64,000 nucleotides of DNA, from the NCBI GenBank assembly GCA_018401675.1, contig JAGYKM010000003.1, forward strand, positions 102,423 through 166,422. The letters are read 5' to 3'. The translations under genes and the position numbers were made by a program. Below are positions 47,801 to 56,260 of the stretch, piece by piece; positions within the stretch are counted from its first letter, which is position 1, and the number at the start of each line of letters is the position of its first letter. This stretch comes from Alphaproteobacteria bacterium. Lineage in GTDB: Bacteria; Pseudomonadota; Alphaproteobacteria; 16-39-46. Under the pieces are notes generated by a model. It was not told the origin of the DNA and did not search any database. It saw only the letters and a program-made list of their open reading frames with translations.

Positions 47801-48386
47801 CATGAGAGAAGCCCTGAGTACAGAACCTCTAGACGACAGCTACGTCACCGGTTGCAAAAATTTAGTTTATGAAGAATATCTTCAAATGTCCAGCACATCA
47901 AAAGCTGGCCAAATTCCAGAAGCGAGCCGAACTTTATTTCAAGAAAATAATGAATATCTTGTTGCACGTAACTACGTCCGGAGTCTGGCTCCAGATCAAG
48001 ATCTACCTCCTATACTTGCATCACCATACAAGCACTCTGAAGCTGTTATAAAGGCGGCAATTACCTCGACCGAAGTGATGGACTATATGGTAAGATTCCG
48101 TATTAGTAATGGGTTATCCAGTTTCATTCCCGTTCGTCCAAACATGATGTGTCCTGCGGAGAAATTAGCATGTCAAAACAACGTGCGCGTTAACATCTTT
48201 TCTTTCAACAAGACCTCAAAGGCCTTAGATCTCATAAAAACTGCTGGGGAACCTGATGAACCTATTTACAACATCCTATTGGATGGAAATCACTATGTTG
48301 CCCTTGTCAACTCTGCCGAATCTGAGGCACGGAAGGCCGCAGTTCTGCAAATAATGAAAAATGCCAGTTACAAACCTACAAACTAA
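44898..48386 (+). CDS. Large secreted protein: TIGR04141/DUF6119-like region with C-terminal OTU cysteine protease
   Basis: 1162 residues, one open frame. The N-terminus has a signal or anchor helix (about 16-33, GFSFLFLLILFISSLCLG). About residues 100-650 match the sporadic TIGR04141/DUF6119 family by pattern: YALAYLLGNWRQLVN, WGLRLA, SFGLEVGTEGLQTLR, then DGNFYRFNCSRWFSV, the tyrosine-asparagine YNKRVIVDLN, and FEFGDMLFLGETGEILIVHVKR. A charged linker (about 850-910) leads to an OTU domain (about 930-1145) with catalytic DGDC (D943, C946) and histidine H1132 in DGNHYVALV. OTU enzymes cleave ubiquitin chains, which bacteria lack, so a host target is likely. Preceded by rlmH, followed by a DUF4143 ATPase gene on the other strand. 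Confidence 0.8.
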   Translation: MLEYFAHKTIKSPFGGFSFLFLLILFISSLCLGMEDDGSQSEQSPIIVKKKVRPNVSKRSAEDKSENFDFSLLAHAQGDPDEYTLVCLDSQLIPSGQLIPSGHKVSSDQAKSFTPVKDWISKGLIQKLDADPEGNDQDNSSPLNIKSLACGPDNNIPYYVVSLYKSTSHFSAAAKFTARLEGKETSTNERNEFQASMIIFPQVESTYALAYLLGNWRQLVNLHAIIQDWGLRLAASQQIFSDRNIKQLGGKKSSDSNPTTRREKKQRLAKIESFGLEVGTEGLQTLRVLPRYALKTEKPRLVTGENWFKFFLPEDKAENQAKEVTIESLRKMADYLFGLSNRGLQTHKKLKAYIDVPEEDPKKITELDAVLEKVLGGKDVAQRVFPADFIWKTYGTSPLFTFGGAKIRSNLLKILSGKKPTLGSLISIQKRGTDSDVQQEPLGRMIYTLPIEDKDGNFYRFNCSRWFSVASSRFEAIIKKMRASDIKIKMNDLLPDYTLEDAMGDGTGDDLYQEARYNKRVIVDLNKTRRNKGILLDRLNIYFKGVGNRFEFGDMLFLGETGEILIVHVKRKEAGDIDHHRTQVERCADYLATEFTKDNGGNILLQGHVNGLYMAHDISLTKVKKQGKRLTHGNYFACAFADKKRAKKETWVGFVETKILSPENDKQNKEIGRLKNLLLQVELDAFKDHEGEFTVALDALLDCFQENKRKGKDDFSLEYVTSFLAGTLQCIKVKQTLFPSGVLTEKTRKKISIVMAVIDDRQIEGLRKAKKDLAVKKKIPKKKEREAAVAKAERELKSLNAKDRRTEGEVFKKQHLWGLDRTYQIVQRNGFSFKLVIINENAQRPNWDAFGPIVHAEEASLSDDTEDEESGSEKGIKKKTARKTTEPDKQEEPLTFDALWKSKKKLGKSTDLDLGEAQKFTYSTPDPEKGLYGEYLSCPTVSDGDCFFHAIFTKDGDIEDTVVSQAAAMREALSTEPLDDSYVTGCKNLVYEEYLQMSSTSKAGQIPEASRTLFQENNEYLVARNYVRSLAPDQDLPPILASPYKHSEAVIKAAITSTEVMDYMVRFRISNGLSSFIPVRPNMMCPAEKLACQNNVRVNIFSFNKTSKALDLIKTAGEPDEPIYNILLDGNHYVALVNSAESEARKAAVLQIMKNASYKPTN
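45168..45203 (+). repeat. 18-base tandem duplication inside the OTU-protein gene
   Basis: Two perfect copies of an 18-base unit (45168-45185 and 45186-45203) encode QLIPSG twice. In frame, so the protein is not damaged. It suggests recent slippage duplication in a tolerant linker between the signal segment and the first domain. Confidence 0.85.
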
Positions 48387-48488
48387 ACCAAAAGCCTCTT
48401 TCCTATTTTCTTCAGCCCCCCAAGTAACCTCTAATCAGGTGGATCACCCAAAAATCATCCATTGAGCAGAATATCTATTCTAGAGGGA

Positions 48489-48536
48489 GCATCATAATCT
48501 CCTGTTTTTGTACAGATTAACAAGGAATTATGATGC
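48489..48536. repeat. Inverted repeat between the convergent OTU and DUF4143 genes
   Basis: GCATCATAAT (48489-48498) and ATTATGATGC (48527-48536) form a perfect 10-base-pair dyad with a 28-base spacer; flanking GAGGG/CCCTC add imperfect pairing. It lies between two convergent genes and could be a terminator or the scar of a small element. No transposase is nearby. Confidence 0.5.
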
Positions 48537-48599
48537 CCTCGCTCCCAAAAAGTCAATAATTTCAATATGTTCAGGACGTTTTTTCGTCCAACTCAGGTT

Positions 48600-49751
48600 C
48601 TACATCACCCAAATATCACCCGCCCAAAGAGACTCTAAGAAATCTTTTATAGGCCATATAGTTACTTTTTTTTCTCCTAAATCCATTAGTCGTTTTCGGG
48701 GTTCACGACATACAAGATGTAAATCGTGATCCTGTTCTTTGCTCAATGCTCTAAGCCCTTTAAGATCACCAGAATGTATAGATGAGGATAATTTGATTTC
48801 TACCGCTATATTTGAAAATATGAAATCTACCTCATACCCATCCTTCGTACGCCAGTATTCAATATTCTCTCTTTTATTTTTGAGTAACTTATAGGCCTGG
48901 AGTTCCAGAAATACGTAATGTTCAAAGGCCAGCCCGGCTTCTACACCTAACATATCTTTATAGTGAAAGCGTCTTAGATAGGAAGCTAGCCCCGTATCAA
49001 ATACATAAAACTTGGGGATTTCTCTGATGAGTTGTCTTTTCGTAACTTTTCGGTAAGGATATATGAAGTATCCTAGATACATATCTTCCAAAATTTCAAA
49101 ATACGTCTTAACGGTATGGCTACTCACACCACATTCACGGGCAATATTAGTAAAGTTAATCATACCTCCTTGTGAAAAACCAAGTATATCTATAAATCTT
49201 GCAAAAGATTCTCTTTTTCTAATGTCAGCCTCTGCATTAACCTCAGTCAGAATATAATCGACTAGGTAAGATGAGATATCTCTTTCTGGATTTTTGGAAA
49301 GATAGTGAGAAGGAATAAGACCATTATTAAAAATTAAATCCCAATCAAGTTTTTGAGTCTCTGGATAACATAATGGCACAAACTGCATCCGCCTTGCCCT
49401 TCCACCCAGTAAATTAGGGACAGATTTTTTTAACCTTCTACTACTGGATCCACACAGAATGAACTGAAGATTTTTATTGTTTTCTATAAGCCAGTGTACC
49501 TCATCAAGTAATGCTGGTATTTTTTGCACCTCATCAATGATGAATATAGAAGGACTCTCAATCGCCACCATTTCATTTCTAAGTCTTTGAGGTTCACGAA
49601 AATATGACTGGAAAACATCAGACTTCAATAGATCAATAAAAATTGCTTTCGGATACTTCTGTTTTAAAAAAGTTGTTTTTCCTGTTTTTCGCGCACCCCA
49701 CAATAAACAAGATTGCCCAGTTGGTAAGTCCAGATCAAGATATCGGTTCAT
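48600..49751 (-). CDS. AAA ATPase with DUF4143 domain
   Basis: 383 residues. P-loop LWGARKTGKTTFLKQ (about 18-32), Walker B SIFIIDEVQKIP, and sensor-like FILCGSSSRRL in the N-terminal ATPase. The C-terminal half has a winged-helix region (NFTNIARECGVSSHTVKTY) and the DUF4143 nuclease-like ending YWRTKDGYEVDFIFSNIAVEIK with the D-x-n-E-x-K spacing of restriction-endonuclease folds. Members are common, scattered, and of unclear function, sometimes thought to be part of toxin or mobile modules. Its sequence looks AT-richer than nearby housekeeping genes, consistent with transfer. Convergent with the OTU gene. Confidence 0.85.
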   Translation of the reverse strand: MNRYLDLDLPTGQSCLLWGARKTGKTTFLKQKYPKAIFIDLLKSDVFQSYFREPQRLRNEMVAIESPSIFIIDEVQKIPALLDEVHWLIENNKNLQFILCGSSSRRLKKSVPNLLGGRARRMQFVPLCYPETQKLDWDLIFNNGLIPSHYLSKNPERDISSYLVDYILTEVNAEADIRKRESFARFIDILGFSQGGMINFTNIARECGVSSHTVKTYFEILEDMYLGYFIYPYRKVTKRQLIREIPKFYVFDTGLASYLRRFHYKDMLGVEAGLAFEHYVFLELQAYKLLKNKRENIEYWRTKDGYEVDFIFSNIAVEIKLSSSIHSGDLKGLRALSKEQDHDLHLVCREPRKRLMDLGEKKVTIWPIKDFLESLWAGDIWVM

Positions 49752-50158
49752 GCCATTACCATACTTCCTATATATACAACTTTAATGAACTACACTTCAA
49801 TAAAGTTAACTTATCAAGCAATTTACTATCTATCCTTTTTCTCCAGAGTTTTACAAATCCTGCTTGTTCTATCGTAAACTAGACCTAAGTGTGCCCCTCC
49901 TTTTCCTGCCTCCCCGACCAAGCCTTTTGGAATCGCTTACCTCATCAGAACAAAACTAAAAGCTCCTTTTGAGTATTTTTGATATATACAAAAAGAGCGC
50001 CACTCCCAAGCTGTTCTTGATTTTGTTTCTTCCTTGAAAGATGGTAAGAGTTCTATATATATGGATGATATACTTCATTTACAAACGGTGTTGGCTAGGA
50101 TTTCCTCACAACAAAAATCCTTTCCTCTCTCCTCTAGCATAAAAAAGGATAAGCCCTT
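49752..50158. other. Intergenic between the DUF4143 gene and gpmI, with a possible oxidoreductase-tail remnant
   Basis: The left half is AT-rich and should carry the DUF4143 gene promoter. In the right half (about 50010-50166, plus strand) one frame reads AVLDFVSSLKDGKSSIYMDD then ILHLQTVLARISSQQ and ends at TAG, resembling the C-terminal tail of Gfo/Idh/MocA-type dehydrogenases. No matching upstream part exists, so it would be a fragment. Weak evidence. Confidence 0.3.
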
Positions 50159-51778
50159 ATGGGATTAGGACCAGGCTCTTGTTTCGATGCACATTCTTAC
50201 CCTAGTCCTAACGCTGCGCGCCTGAAACACCCTTTGGTTTTATGCATATTAGACGGTTGGGGTATAGGAAATCCGCATAATCCTTATAATGCCATTGCCG
50301 CGGCTCATACCCCCCATTGGGATAGGTTGATGGCGACGTATCCACATACCCAACTCCATGCCTCTGGACCAAGCGTAGGTCTTCCCGAGGGCCAAATGGG
50401 CAATTCAGAAGTGGGTCATTTAACTCTTGGATCGGGCCGAAAAATACTTCAAGAACTGCCTCGTATATCTCAAGCTCTGGCTGGAGCAGCTCTTTCTCAA
50501 AATCCAGCCTTTCATAAACTTGTCTCCACCCTTAAGGCCACAGGCGGCGCTTGTCATGTGATGGGTTTATTTTCTGATGGAGGTATTCACTCCCATCTTG
50601 CCCACCTCATCACCTATATAAAAGAACTTCATGCCAACCAAATTCCCATATACCTTCACTGCTTTTCCGATGGACGAGATACAGAAGTCCAGGCTGGGTT
50701 AGCCCTATATACTGAATTTATTAAATCTCTGCCCAATAGCACCCCTGCCGCTTTTATCAAAGAAGCAACCTTATGTGGCCGCTTCTATTCTATGGATCGA
50801 GATCACCGATGGGAGCGCACTGAAGCAGCATACAACTTGATTATTCATGGAAAAGGACATTCTACCCGCTCTATGGCTGAGGGGTTTCAAGAAGCTTATG
50901 CTCAAAATCTCGGAGATGAAATGATTCCTCCCTGTGTGGTGGAAGGATACCCTGGAGTTCATCTCGAAGATGGTCTCTTATGTTTTAACTTTCGAGGGGA
51001 TAGAGTACGTCAGTTACTATCTTCTTTCTTTAACCCCCAGTTTAGTGACTTTCCTCGGTCCTCTTTCCCTCTATTTTCCATCGGGTGTGCCGCCACGGTT
51101 TATTCAAAAGAATTGTGCCACGATATCGAAACTCTTTTCCCAAGAGAAAAAATTTCCCAAACCCTGGGAGAGATTTTAAGTGATCATCATTTATCCCAAT
51201 TACGGCTGGCCGAAACAGAAAAGTTCGCCCATGTGTCTTATTTCTTTAACGGCGGACAAGAAAAGGAATTTCTAAATGAGTATCGCCTCCTTATCCCTTC
51301 CCCTAAGGCCAAAAATTATAAAGATACCCCCGAGATGGCGGCACCCCTGATCACCACTTGTTTGACTCAAGCCCTCCGGGAAAAACGATTTGATGTGATC
51401 ATTGTCAATTACGCTAATGCCGATATGGTAGGACACACAGGAGACTTTGAGGCCACGGTCCACTCTATAGAGGCCTTAGACCGATCCTTGGGAGCTATCC
51501 TAGAAATAATCCAAAGTACGGAAAGCACCTTGATTATTACCGCAGATCACGGCAATGCAGAAGAAATGAGATCCCCAGAAGGAGGTCAGATAAAAACCTC
51601 TCATACCACCAATCTTGTGCCCTTTATTGTGGCCAACGCCCCTCATCCTATGGCCCTTCTACAAGGACCTTCTTTGTCTTTGGCGGATGTAGCCCCCACA
51701 GTCCTTGATCTTCTAGGGCTGACTATCCCCCCCATAATGAGTGGCATTTCTCTAATCGACAAACCACCTATCTTATAA
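50159..51778 (+). CDS. gpmI: 2,3-bisphosphoglycerate-independent phosphoglycerate mutase
   Basis: Glycolytic interconversion of 3- and 2-phosphoglycerate, manganese-dependent. 539 residues. Metal ligands and nucleophile are visible: LDGWGIG (D32), GQMGNSEVGH with the serine nucleophile S83, SDGGIHSH, NYANADMVGHTGD and TADHGNAEE. About 20 residues longer than usual at the N-terminus; no better start codon lies closer to the conserved LVLCILDGWG, so the start is uncertain. Intact. Confidence 0.94.
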   Translation: MGLGPGSCFDAHSYPSPNAARLKHPLVLCILDGWGIGNPHNPYNAIAAAHTPHWDRLMATYPHTQLHASGPSVGLPEGQMGNSEVGHLTLGSGRKILQELPRISQALAGAALSQNPAFHKLVSTLKATGGACHVMGLFSDGGIHSHLAHLITYIKELHANQIPIYLHCFSDGRDTEVQAGLALYTEFIKSLPNSTPAAFIKEATLCGRFYSMDRDHRWERTEAAYNLIIHGKGHSTRSMAEGFQEAYAQNLGDEMIPPCVVEGYPGVHLEDGLLCFNFRGDRVRQLLSSFFNPQFSDFPRSSFPLFSIGCAATVYSKELCHDIETLFPREKISQTLGEILSDHHLSQLRLAETEKFAHVSYFFNGGQEKEFLNEYRLLIPSPKAKNYKDTPEMAAPLITTCLTQALREKRFDVIIVNYANADMVGHTGDFEATVHSIEALDRSLGAILEIIQSTESTLIITADHGNAEEMRSPEGGQIKTSHTTNLVPFIVANAPHPMALLQGPSLSLADVAPTVLDLLGLTIPPIMSGISLIDKPPIL

Positions 51779-51797
51779 TGGTTCAAACGAACTGTCT

Positions 51798-52823
51798 TTA
51801 GGAAATGAACTTCGGAATAGTCGCCATAATTTTATCTCTGAAGCCCCTCCGCCTTTCTAGTGAAGGCACTATAAGCCCCTTCTCGCTCATTAACCCGTCC
51901 TCATGCCACATTTCTTCTGATACTAAGGACTCGGTATAATCAGCCAAAGATTGGTTTTTTTCAAGCATGGATCCCTTTACATAAAAATATAAAGGGCGAG
52001 CTAGGCGATATTTGGTTGAACGAATTGTGGCTAAAGAGGGTCTGATGCCATCAATCTTAATAGCCGCGAGCACGTCTTTATTCTCTTCCAAAAAGGGATA
52101 TCCTAAAATCCCAATTGCTTGTGGGTTGGTATGCAATTTTTGAATGATGAGCTTGGTGTTTTCAGCCATTTCAATATACCGACCATCCTCACGAAATTGC
52201 CCACATAGTGTTTCCTTTTTACCTCCACAATCTGGTTCAAAAATGATCTCTTTTAACGCATCACGCATCCCCGATGTGGACGGAGGCCCAAAAAAGAGTA
52301 TCTCCCTATTGGGGAGCTCGGGGTTAATTTGGGACCAATGGGTATAAGGATTAGGAACCCAGCGTCCCTCTAAATATACCTCTTTAGAAAGGGCTAGAAA
52401 TATCTCATGGAGCGTAAGTGAAGCGATTACCTGGGGACTTGCCTCAATTTTTGGAATCACGGCCAAAATAATGCCGCCGTATCCTAATTTAACTTCCAAG
52501 ATATCTCCCACCCCGTGACTTTTGCATAATAACGCCTCTTTATCCGACATAGGCCGAGATGAATTTACCCCCCCAGGGTGCTGTAACGAAGCCCCCCCAC
52601 AAAAAAGTTTAATACCTGCCCCTGATCCCGTTTTTTCAACAACGGGAACTTGTTTGGAATGGATGTAAAAAAGATTCTGAACCACCACCGCAGAAAATGG
52701 AAAAACGGAAGAAGAACCCACAATCCGCCCTTGGGGCAACAAAGCCACACACACATTGCCCGCGCCAAGAAGAAAACTCAAAAAAAGAATCCATCGCCAG
52801 AACTTTCCTTTTATGACCTTCAT
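51798..52823 (-). CDS. PstS-like phosphate-binding protein
   Basis: 341 residues. Signal peptide (about 8-27, WRWILFLSFLLGAGNVCVA). The N-terminal VGSSSVFPFSAVVVQNLF and VVEKTGSGAGIKLFCGG are the family's phosphate-binding loops (T-G-S-G). Later HEIFLALSKE, TSGMRDALKEIIF and VIQKLHTNPQAIGILGYPFLEE fit periplasmic phosphate-binding proteins. No pstC, pstA or pstB genes are nearby, so it either serves a remote transporter or has another ligand. Intact; next to maeB on the same strand. Confidence 0.8.
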   Translation of the reverse strand: MKVIKGKFWRWILFLSFLLGAGNVCVALLPQGRIVGSSSVFPFSAVVVQNLFYIHSKQVPVVEKTGSGAGIKLFCGGASLQHPGGVNSSRPMSDKEALLCKSHGVGDILEVKLGYGGIILAVIPKIEASPQVIASLTLHEIFLALSKEVYLEGRWVPNPYTHWSQINPELPNREILFFGPPSTSGMRDALKEIIFEPDCGGKKETLCGQFREDGRYIEMAENTKLIIQKLHTNPQAIGILGYPFLEENKDVLAAIKIDGIRPSLATIRSTKYRLARPLYFYVKGSMLEKNQSLADYTESLVSEEMWHEDGLMSEKGLIVPSLERRRGFRDKIMATIPKFIS

Positions 52824-52855
52824 GGACGCCCTCCTCGCTTTGTTACCTCAACTGA

Positions 52856-55157
52856 TTAAGTGCCCATTTTTCGAACATAGGCATCGTGAGCAGCAAAAAC
52901 GGCAAGGTTAACTAACTCGGATACTGGAGCCGTCATCTCAGCTGTTTGGATAGACTTAGAAAATCCCACGAACAAGGGGCCAACAAGACTGCCCGGACTC
53001 ACACGCATCGCCAAATCTAATCCAATACCACTGGCTTGCAGAGTTGGCATAATCAAGACATTGGCGGGACCGGATAGTCTACTGAAGGGGATACAAACAC
53101 TTAAGATCAGGATTCAACGCCAAGCTTGCCGTCATCTCTCCTTCATATTCAAAGTCTACTTGCATGGCATCAAGCAGTTCCACTGCCTTACGCATAGAAG
53201 ATCCTTCTTTCTTCGCCTCATAACAAACAGCACTACCGAAACAAGAGTTATCGATGAAAGCCACTCTAGGCGTAAAGCCCATGCTCTTTACTTTCTTACA
53301 ACTCGCCACAGCAATAGACACCAGTTGCTCTGGAGTAGGTTCCACATAAATCGCTGTGTCGGCCACAAAAATCGTCTCACGAGAAGACAAGAATAAAGAA
53401 AGCCCAAAAACTTCCTCGGTAGGCACCACATCTATAATATTCATTAAATCAGCTAACATTTTAGGATGATTGGTAGAAATTGTTCCCACAAGAACCGCAT
53501 CTGCTTTACCAAACGCCACTAAACACGCCGCAAAAGCATGCTTTTCTTGCATGAACATGGTTTCTATTTGAGACCGTTCAATCCCCTTTCTTTGGACCCG
53601 TTCATAAACAAAATCTATGTAAGACTCTAAAGAAGCCTCGGTAATGGGGTTCATAATACGCACAGTTGAATCCGCCATATGCATCTGAGCCATCTTATCT
53701 CTAATATGACTCTCATTGCCAATTAGAATGGCCTCTCCATATCCACTCGCGGTATACGCAAAAGCGGCGCGAATAAACTTCTCATCTTCTCCTTCCGAAA
53801 ACACCACTCTTTGTGGATGGGTTCGGACTGACTCAAACACTAATTGAATATGGGCTGAAGCTGGATCCAGGCGTCTACGCAGCTGCAATACATAGTTTTC
53901 TTTTGAAACATAGGGTTTTAAAGCCACCTTGGTTCTAATCGCCGCCTCAGCAACAGCTACAGGAATGGCTTCAATGAGGCGCGGATCAAAAGGGACAGGC
54001 AAAATATAACTACGACCAAATACCAGCTTTCGACCCGCATATGCCATATGAACTTCTTCAGGCACGGGTTGCCGTGCCAAAGCGGCTAAGGCTTCCGCCG
54101 CCGCAATCTTCATTTCTTCATTTATAATGGTCGCTCGAACATCCAATGCGCCCCTAAAAATATAAGGAAACCCTAGAATATTATTAACTTGATTCGGATA
54201 GTCAGACCGGCCCGTAGCCATAATGGCATCAGGTCTGGTTTCAAAAGCATCCTCCGGGGAAATTTCAGGATCTGGATTAGCCATAGCAAAGATAATGGGA
54301 TCAGGTGCCATAGCTTTTATCATGTCTTTCTTTAAAGCCCCTTTTCCGGATAATCCTAAAAAGACATCTGCCCCTTCTAAGGCTTCTTCCAAAGTGCGTG
54401 CTTTTGTCTCCACAGCATGTTTTTGTTTCCAAGGATTCTCTATGCCAGGACGCCCTTTATAAATCACACCTTCCCGATCACAAAGCGTCACATTGGCAGG
54501 TTGCAAGCCGTAAGCCTCCAGAAGCTCCACACAAGCGATAGCCGCAGCCCCTGCACCACTTACTACTAACTTTGTATCCTGGATATCCCTCTGGGTTAAA
54601 TACAAAGCGTTAATCAATGCCGCCAAAGTAGTTATAGCTGTTCCATGCTGGTCGTCATGAAAGACGGGAATAGAAAGAGCTTCCTTTAATCGAGATTCTA
54701 TTAAAAAACATTCAGGGGCTTTGATATCTTCCAAATTAATACCACCAAAACTGTCACCGATAGCTTTTACACTTTCCACAAAAAGATCTACATCTTCAGT
54801 GCTCACTTCAATATCAATGGCATCTATGTCTGAGAACCGTTTGAATAGAACAGCTTTTCCCTCCATAACAGGTTTCGACGCTAAAGCCCCAAGATTACCT
54901 AGACCTAAGACCGCTGTACCATTTGAGATAACGGCTACTAAATTTCCTTTGGCGGTGTATTCATAAGCGGCTTCTGGATTCTCTTCAATTTTCAAGCATG
55001 GGGCGGCCACACCTGGAGAATAGGCTAACGCCAGATCTCTTTGGGTCACCAGGGGCTTTGAGGCAATAATTTCTATTTTTCCAGGACGTCCTTGCGCGTG
55101 CAGTGCAAGAGCCTCTTCGTCTGTGACAGAAATCTTTGGAGAGGTTGGATGGGTCAT
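52856..55157 (-). pseudogene. maeB: NADP-dependent malic enzyme MaeB (malic enzyme-phosphotransacetylase type), one-base frameshift near the C-terminus
   Basis: Oxidative decarboxylation of malate to pyruvate. The N-terminal malic domain (YTAKGNLVAVISNGTAVLGL, FHDDQHGTAITT) and NAD domain (VSGAGAAAIACVELL) are complete, then the phosphotransacetylase-like domain follows. The frame ends at 53079 after LKCLYPLQ. In the next frame the missing end RLSGPANVLIMPTLQ, then SPGSLVGPLFVGFSKSIQTA continues to 52856. An extra G in the plus-strand run at 53087-53090 accounts for it. Repaired length is about 766 residues, normal. Only the last 75 residues are affected. Confidence 0.9.
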
Positions 55158-55579
55158 AAGACTATTCCTTAAAAAAGTTTCGAATCAATGCCATAAATAT
55201 CCCTAAGGAAACAACACCGAAGCCTCTCTTAAAAAGCCTCCGACGGGCTAATTCCTTATGCCTCACTCATACCTTTTTTTTACCCCATCACCAAGTAAAA
55301 ATAACTCAAGTATGGTTTTCGAAGCCCTTTTAAAAATCCCCAAACTCATTGCTAGATGCCTCTAAAAGCGCTCATGCTAAGCCTCGACTCTTAGCTTCTC
55401 ATGAGATTTGACTCAGGTAAAAGATGGACAGCACTTAGGTCTTTTTTACTCTATGGTCTACCTTAAGTTTCACTAACGGAGACTTAAGATAGAGTTCAAC
55501 TCTAAGAAACATATGCAATATTTTGGAGGAGGCTTATTAAGGTATGTTTATCGCAAGAGAAATAATGTCTTAATATAAT
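55158..55579. other. Intergenic between hda and maeB
   Basis: No gene seen. It should hold the maeB promoter. Several short dyads are present, for example around 55462-55491 (CTTAAG repeats), but none is a clear terminator. In related genomes ppk often follows hda; it is not here. Confidence 0.35.
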
Positions 55580-56257
55580 TTACTTTCCCCGACTCCATTC
55601 TTCAAGAATCTCCAAAGCCAGAATTTTTGAGATGGGTCTTTTATAACGGAGCGCCGCTTTATTCAAATAAACACAAAATTCAGATATACTTCCAAAAGAT
55701 CGATCCAACCGTCGGAAAATCGTTTCCAAGGTTGCTTCACTTACCATGAGTTGGTGACTTTCAAAATAACGGCTCATGTACCCCAAGAGAATCTCATCAC
55801 TGGGTATGCCGATAGAAAAGCTCGGTATGGATTTAAAGCGCGACTCTAAATCTTTAAGAGAGTAGGTCATCTGAGAAAGAGGATGTGAAGAGATAATAAC
55901 TAGGTATTTTTTCCGCTCCCCTATCCAATTATAAAAATGGAAAAGTTCTTTCTCCTTACCCTGGCTATTTTCAAAATCATCAATAATAATGATCTGCGCT
56001 TGGTTAAGTTCTTTGTTGTCCCTAAAAGACGCAACGTCATTTATGGACGCAAAAAAAGCTTCTCGAGGCGTCCCCCAAAGAGTTGCCAAATGAGTTTTGC
56101 CACATCCCGAGGGTCCATGAATAGATATGACCTGGCTTGGCTGCAGGGGCCAATTTTCCAAAACACGAACAGCAGCCTCATTAAAAGGTCCTTGGCAATA
56201 TATGGCCTTTTCATGAAGGGGAACAATATCTAGAATATATTGATGGGTCATGGGCAA
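55580..56257 (-). CDS. hda: DnaA-homologous regulator Hda/HdaA
   Basis: DnaA-like AAA+ protein that promotes ATP hydrolysis by DnaA on the sliding clamp, limiting re-initiation. 225 residues, only the AAA+ part and no DNA-binding domain IV. Walker A GPSGCGKT at residues 48-55, Walker B IIIIDDFEN, and LKDLESRFKSIPSFSIGIPS with box VII arginine. The N-terminal QYILDIVPLHEKAI may include a clamp-binding motif, not clear. Follows perM and pgsA as in many alphaproteobacteria. Confidence 0.88.
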   Translation of the reverse strand: MPMTHQYILDIVPLHEKAIYCQGPFNEAAVRVLENWPLQPSQVISIHGPSGCGKTHLATLWGTPREAFFASINDVASFRDNKELNQAQIIIIDDFENSQGKEKELFHFYNWIGERKKYLVIISSHPLSQMTYSLKDLESRFKSIPSFSIGIPSDEILLGYMSRYFESHQLMVSEATLETIFRRLDRSFGSISEFCVYLNKAALRYKRPISKILALEILEEWSRGK

Positions 56258-56260
56258 AAA

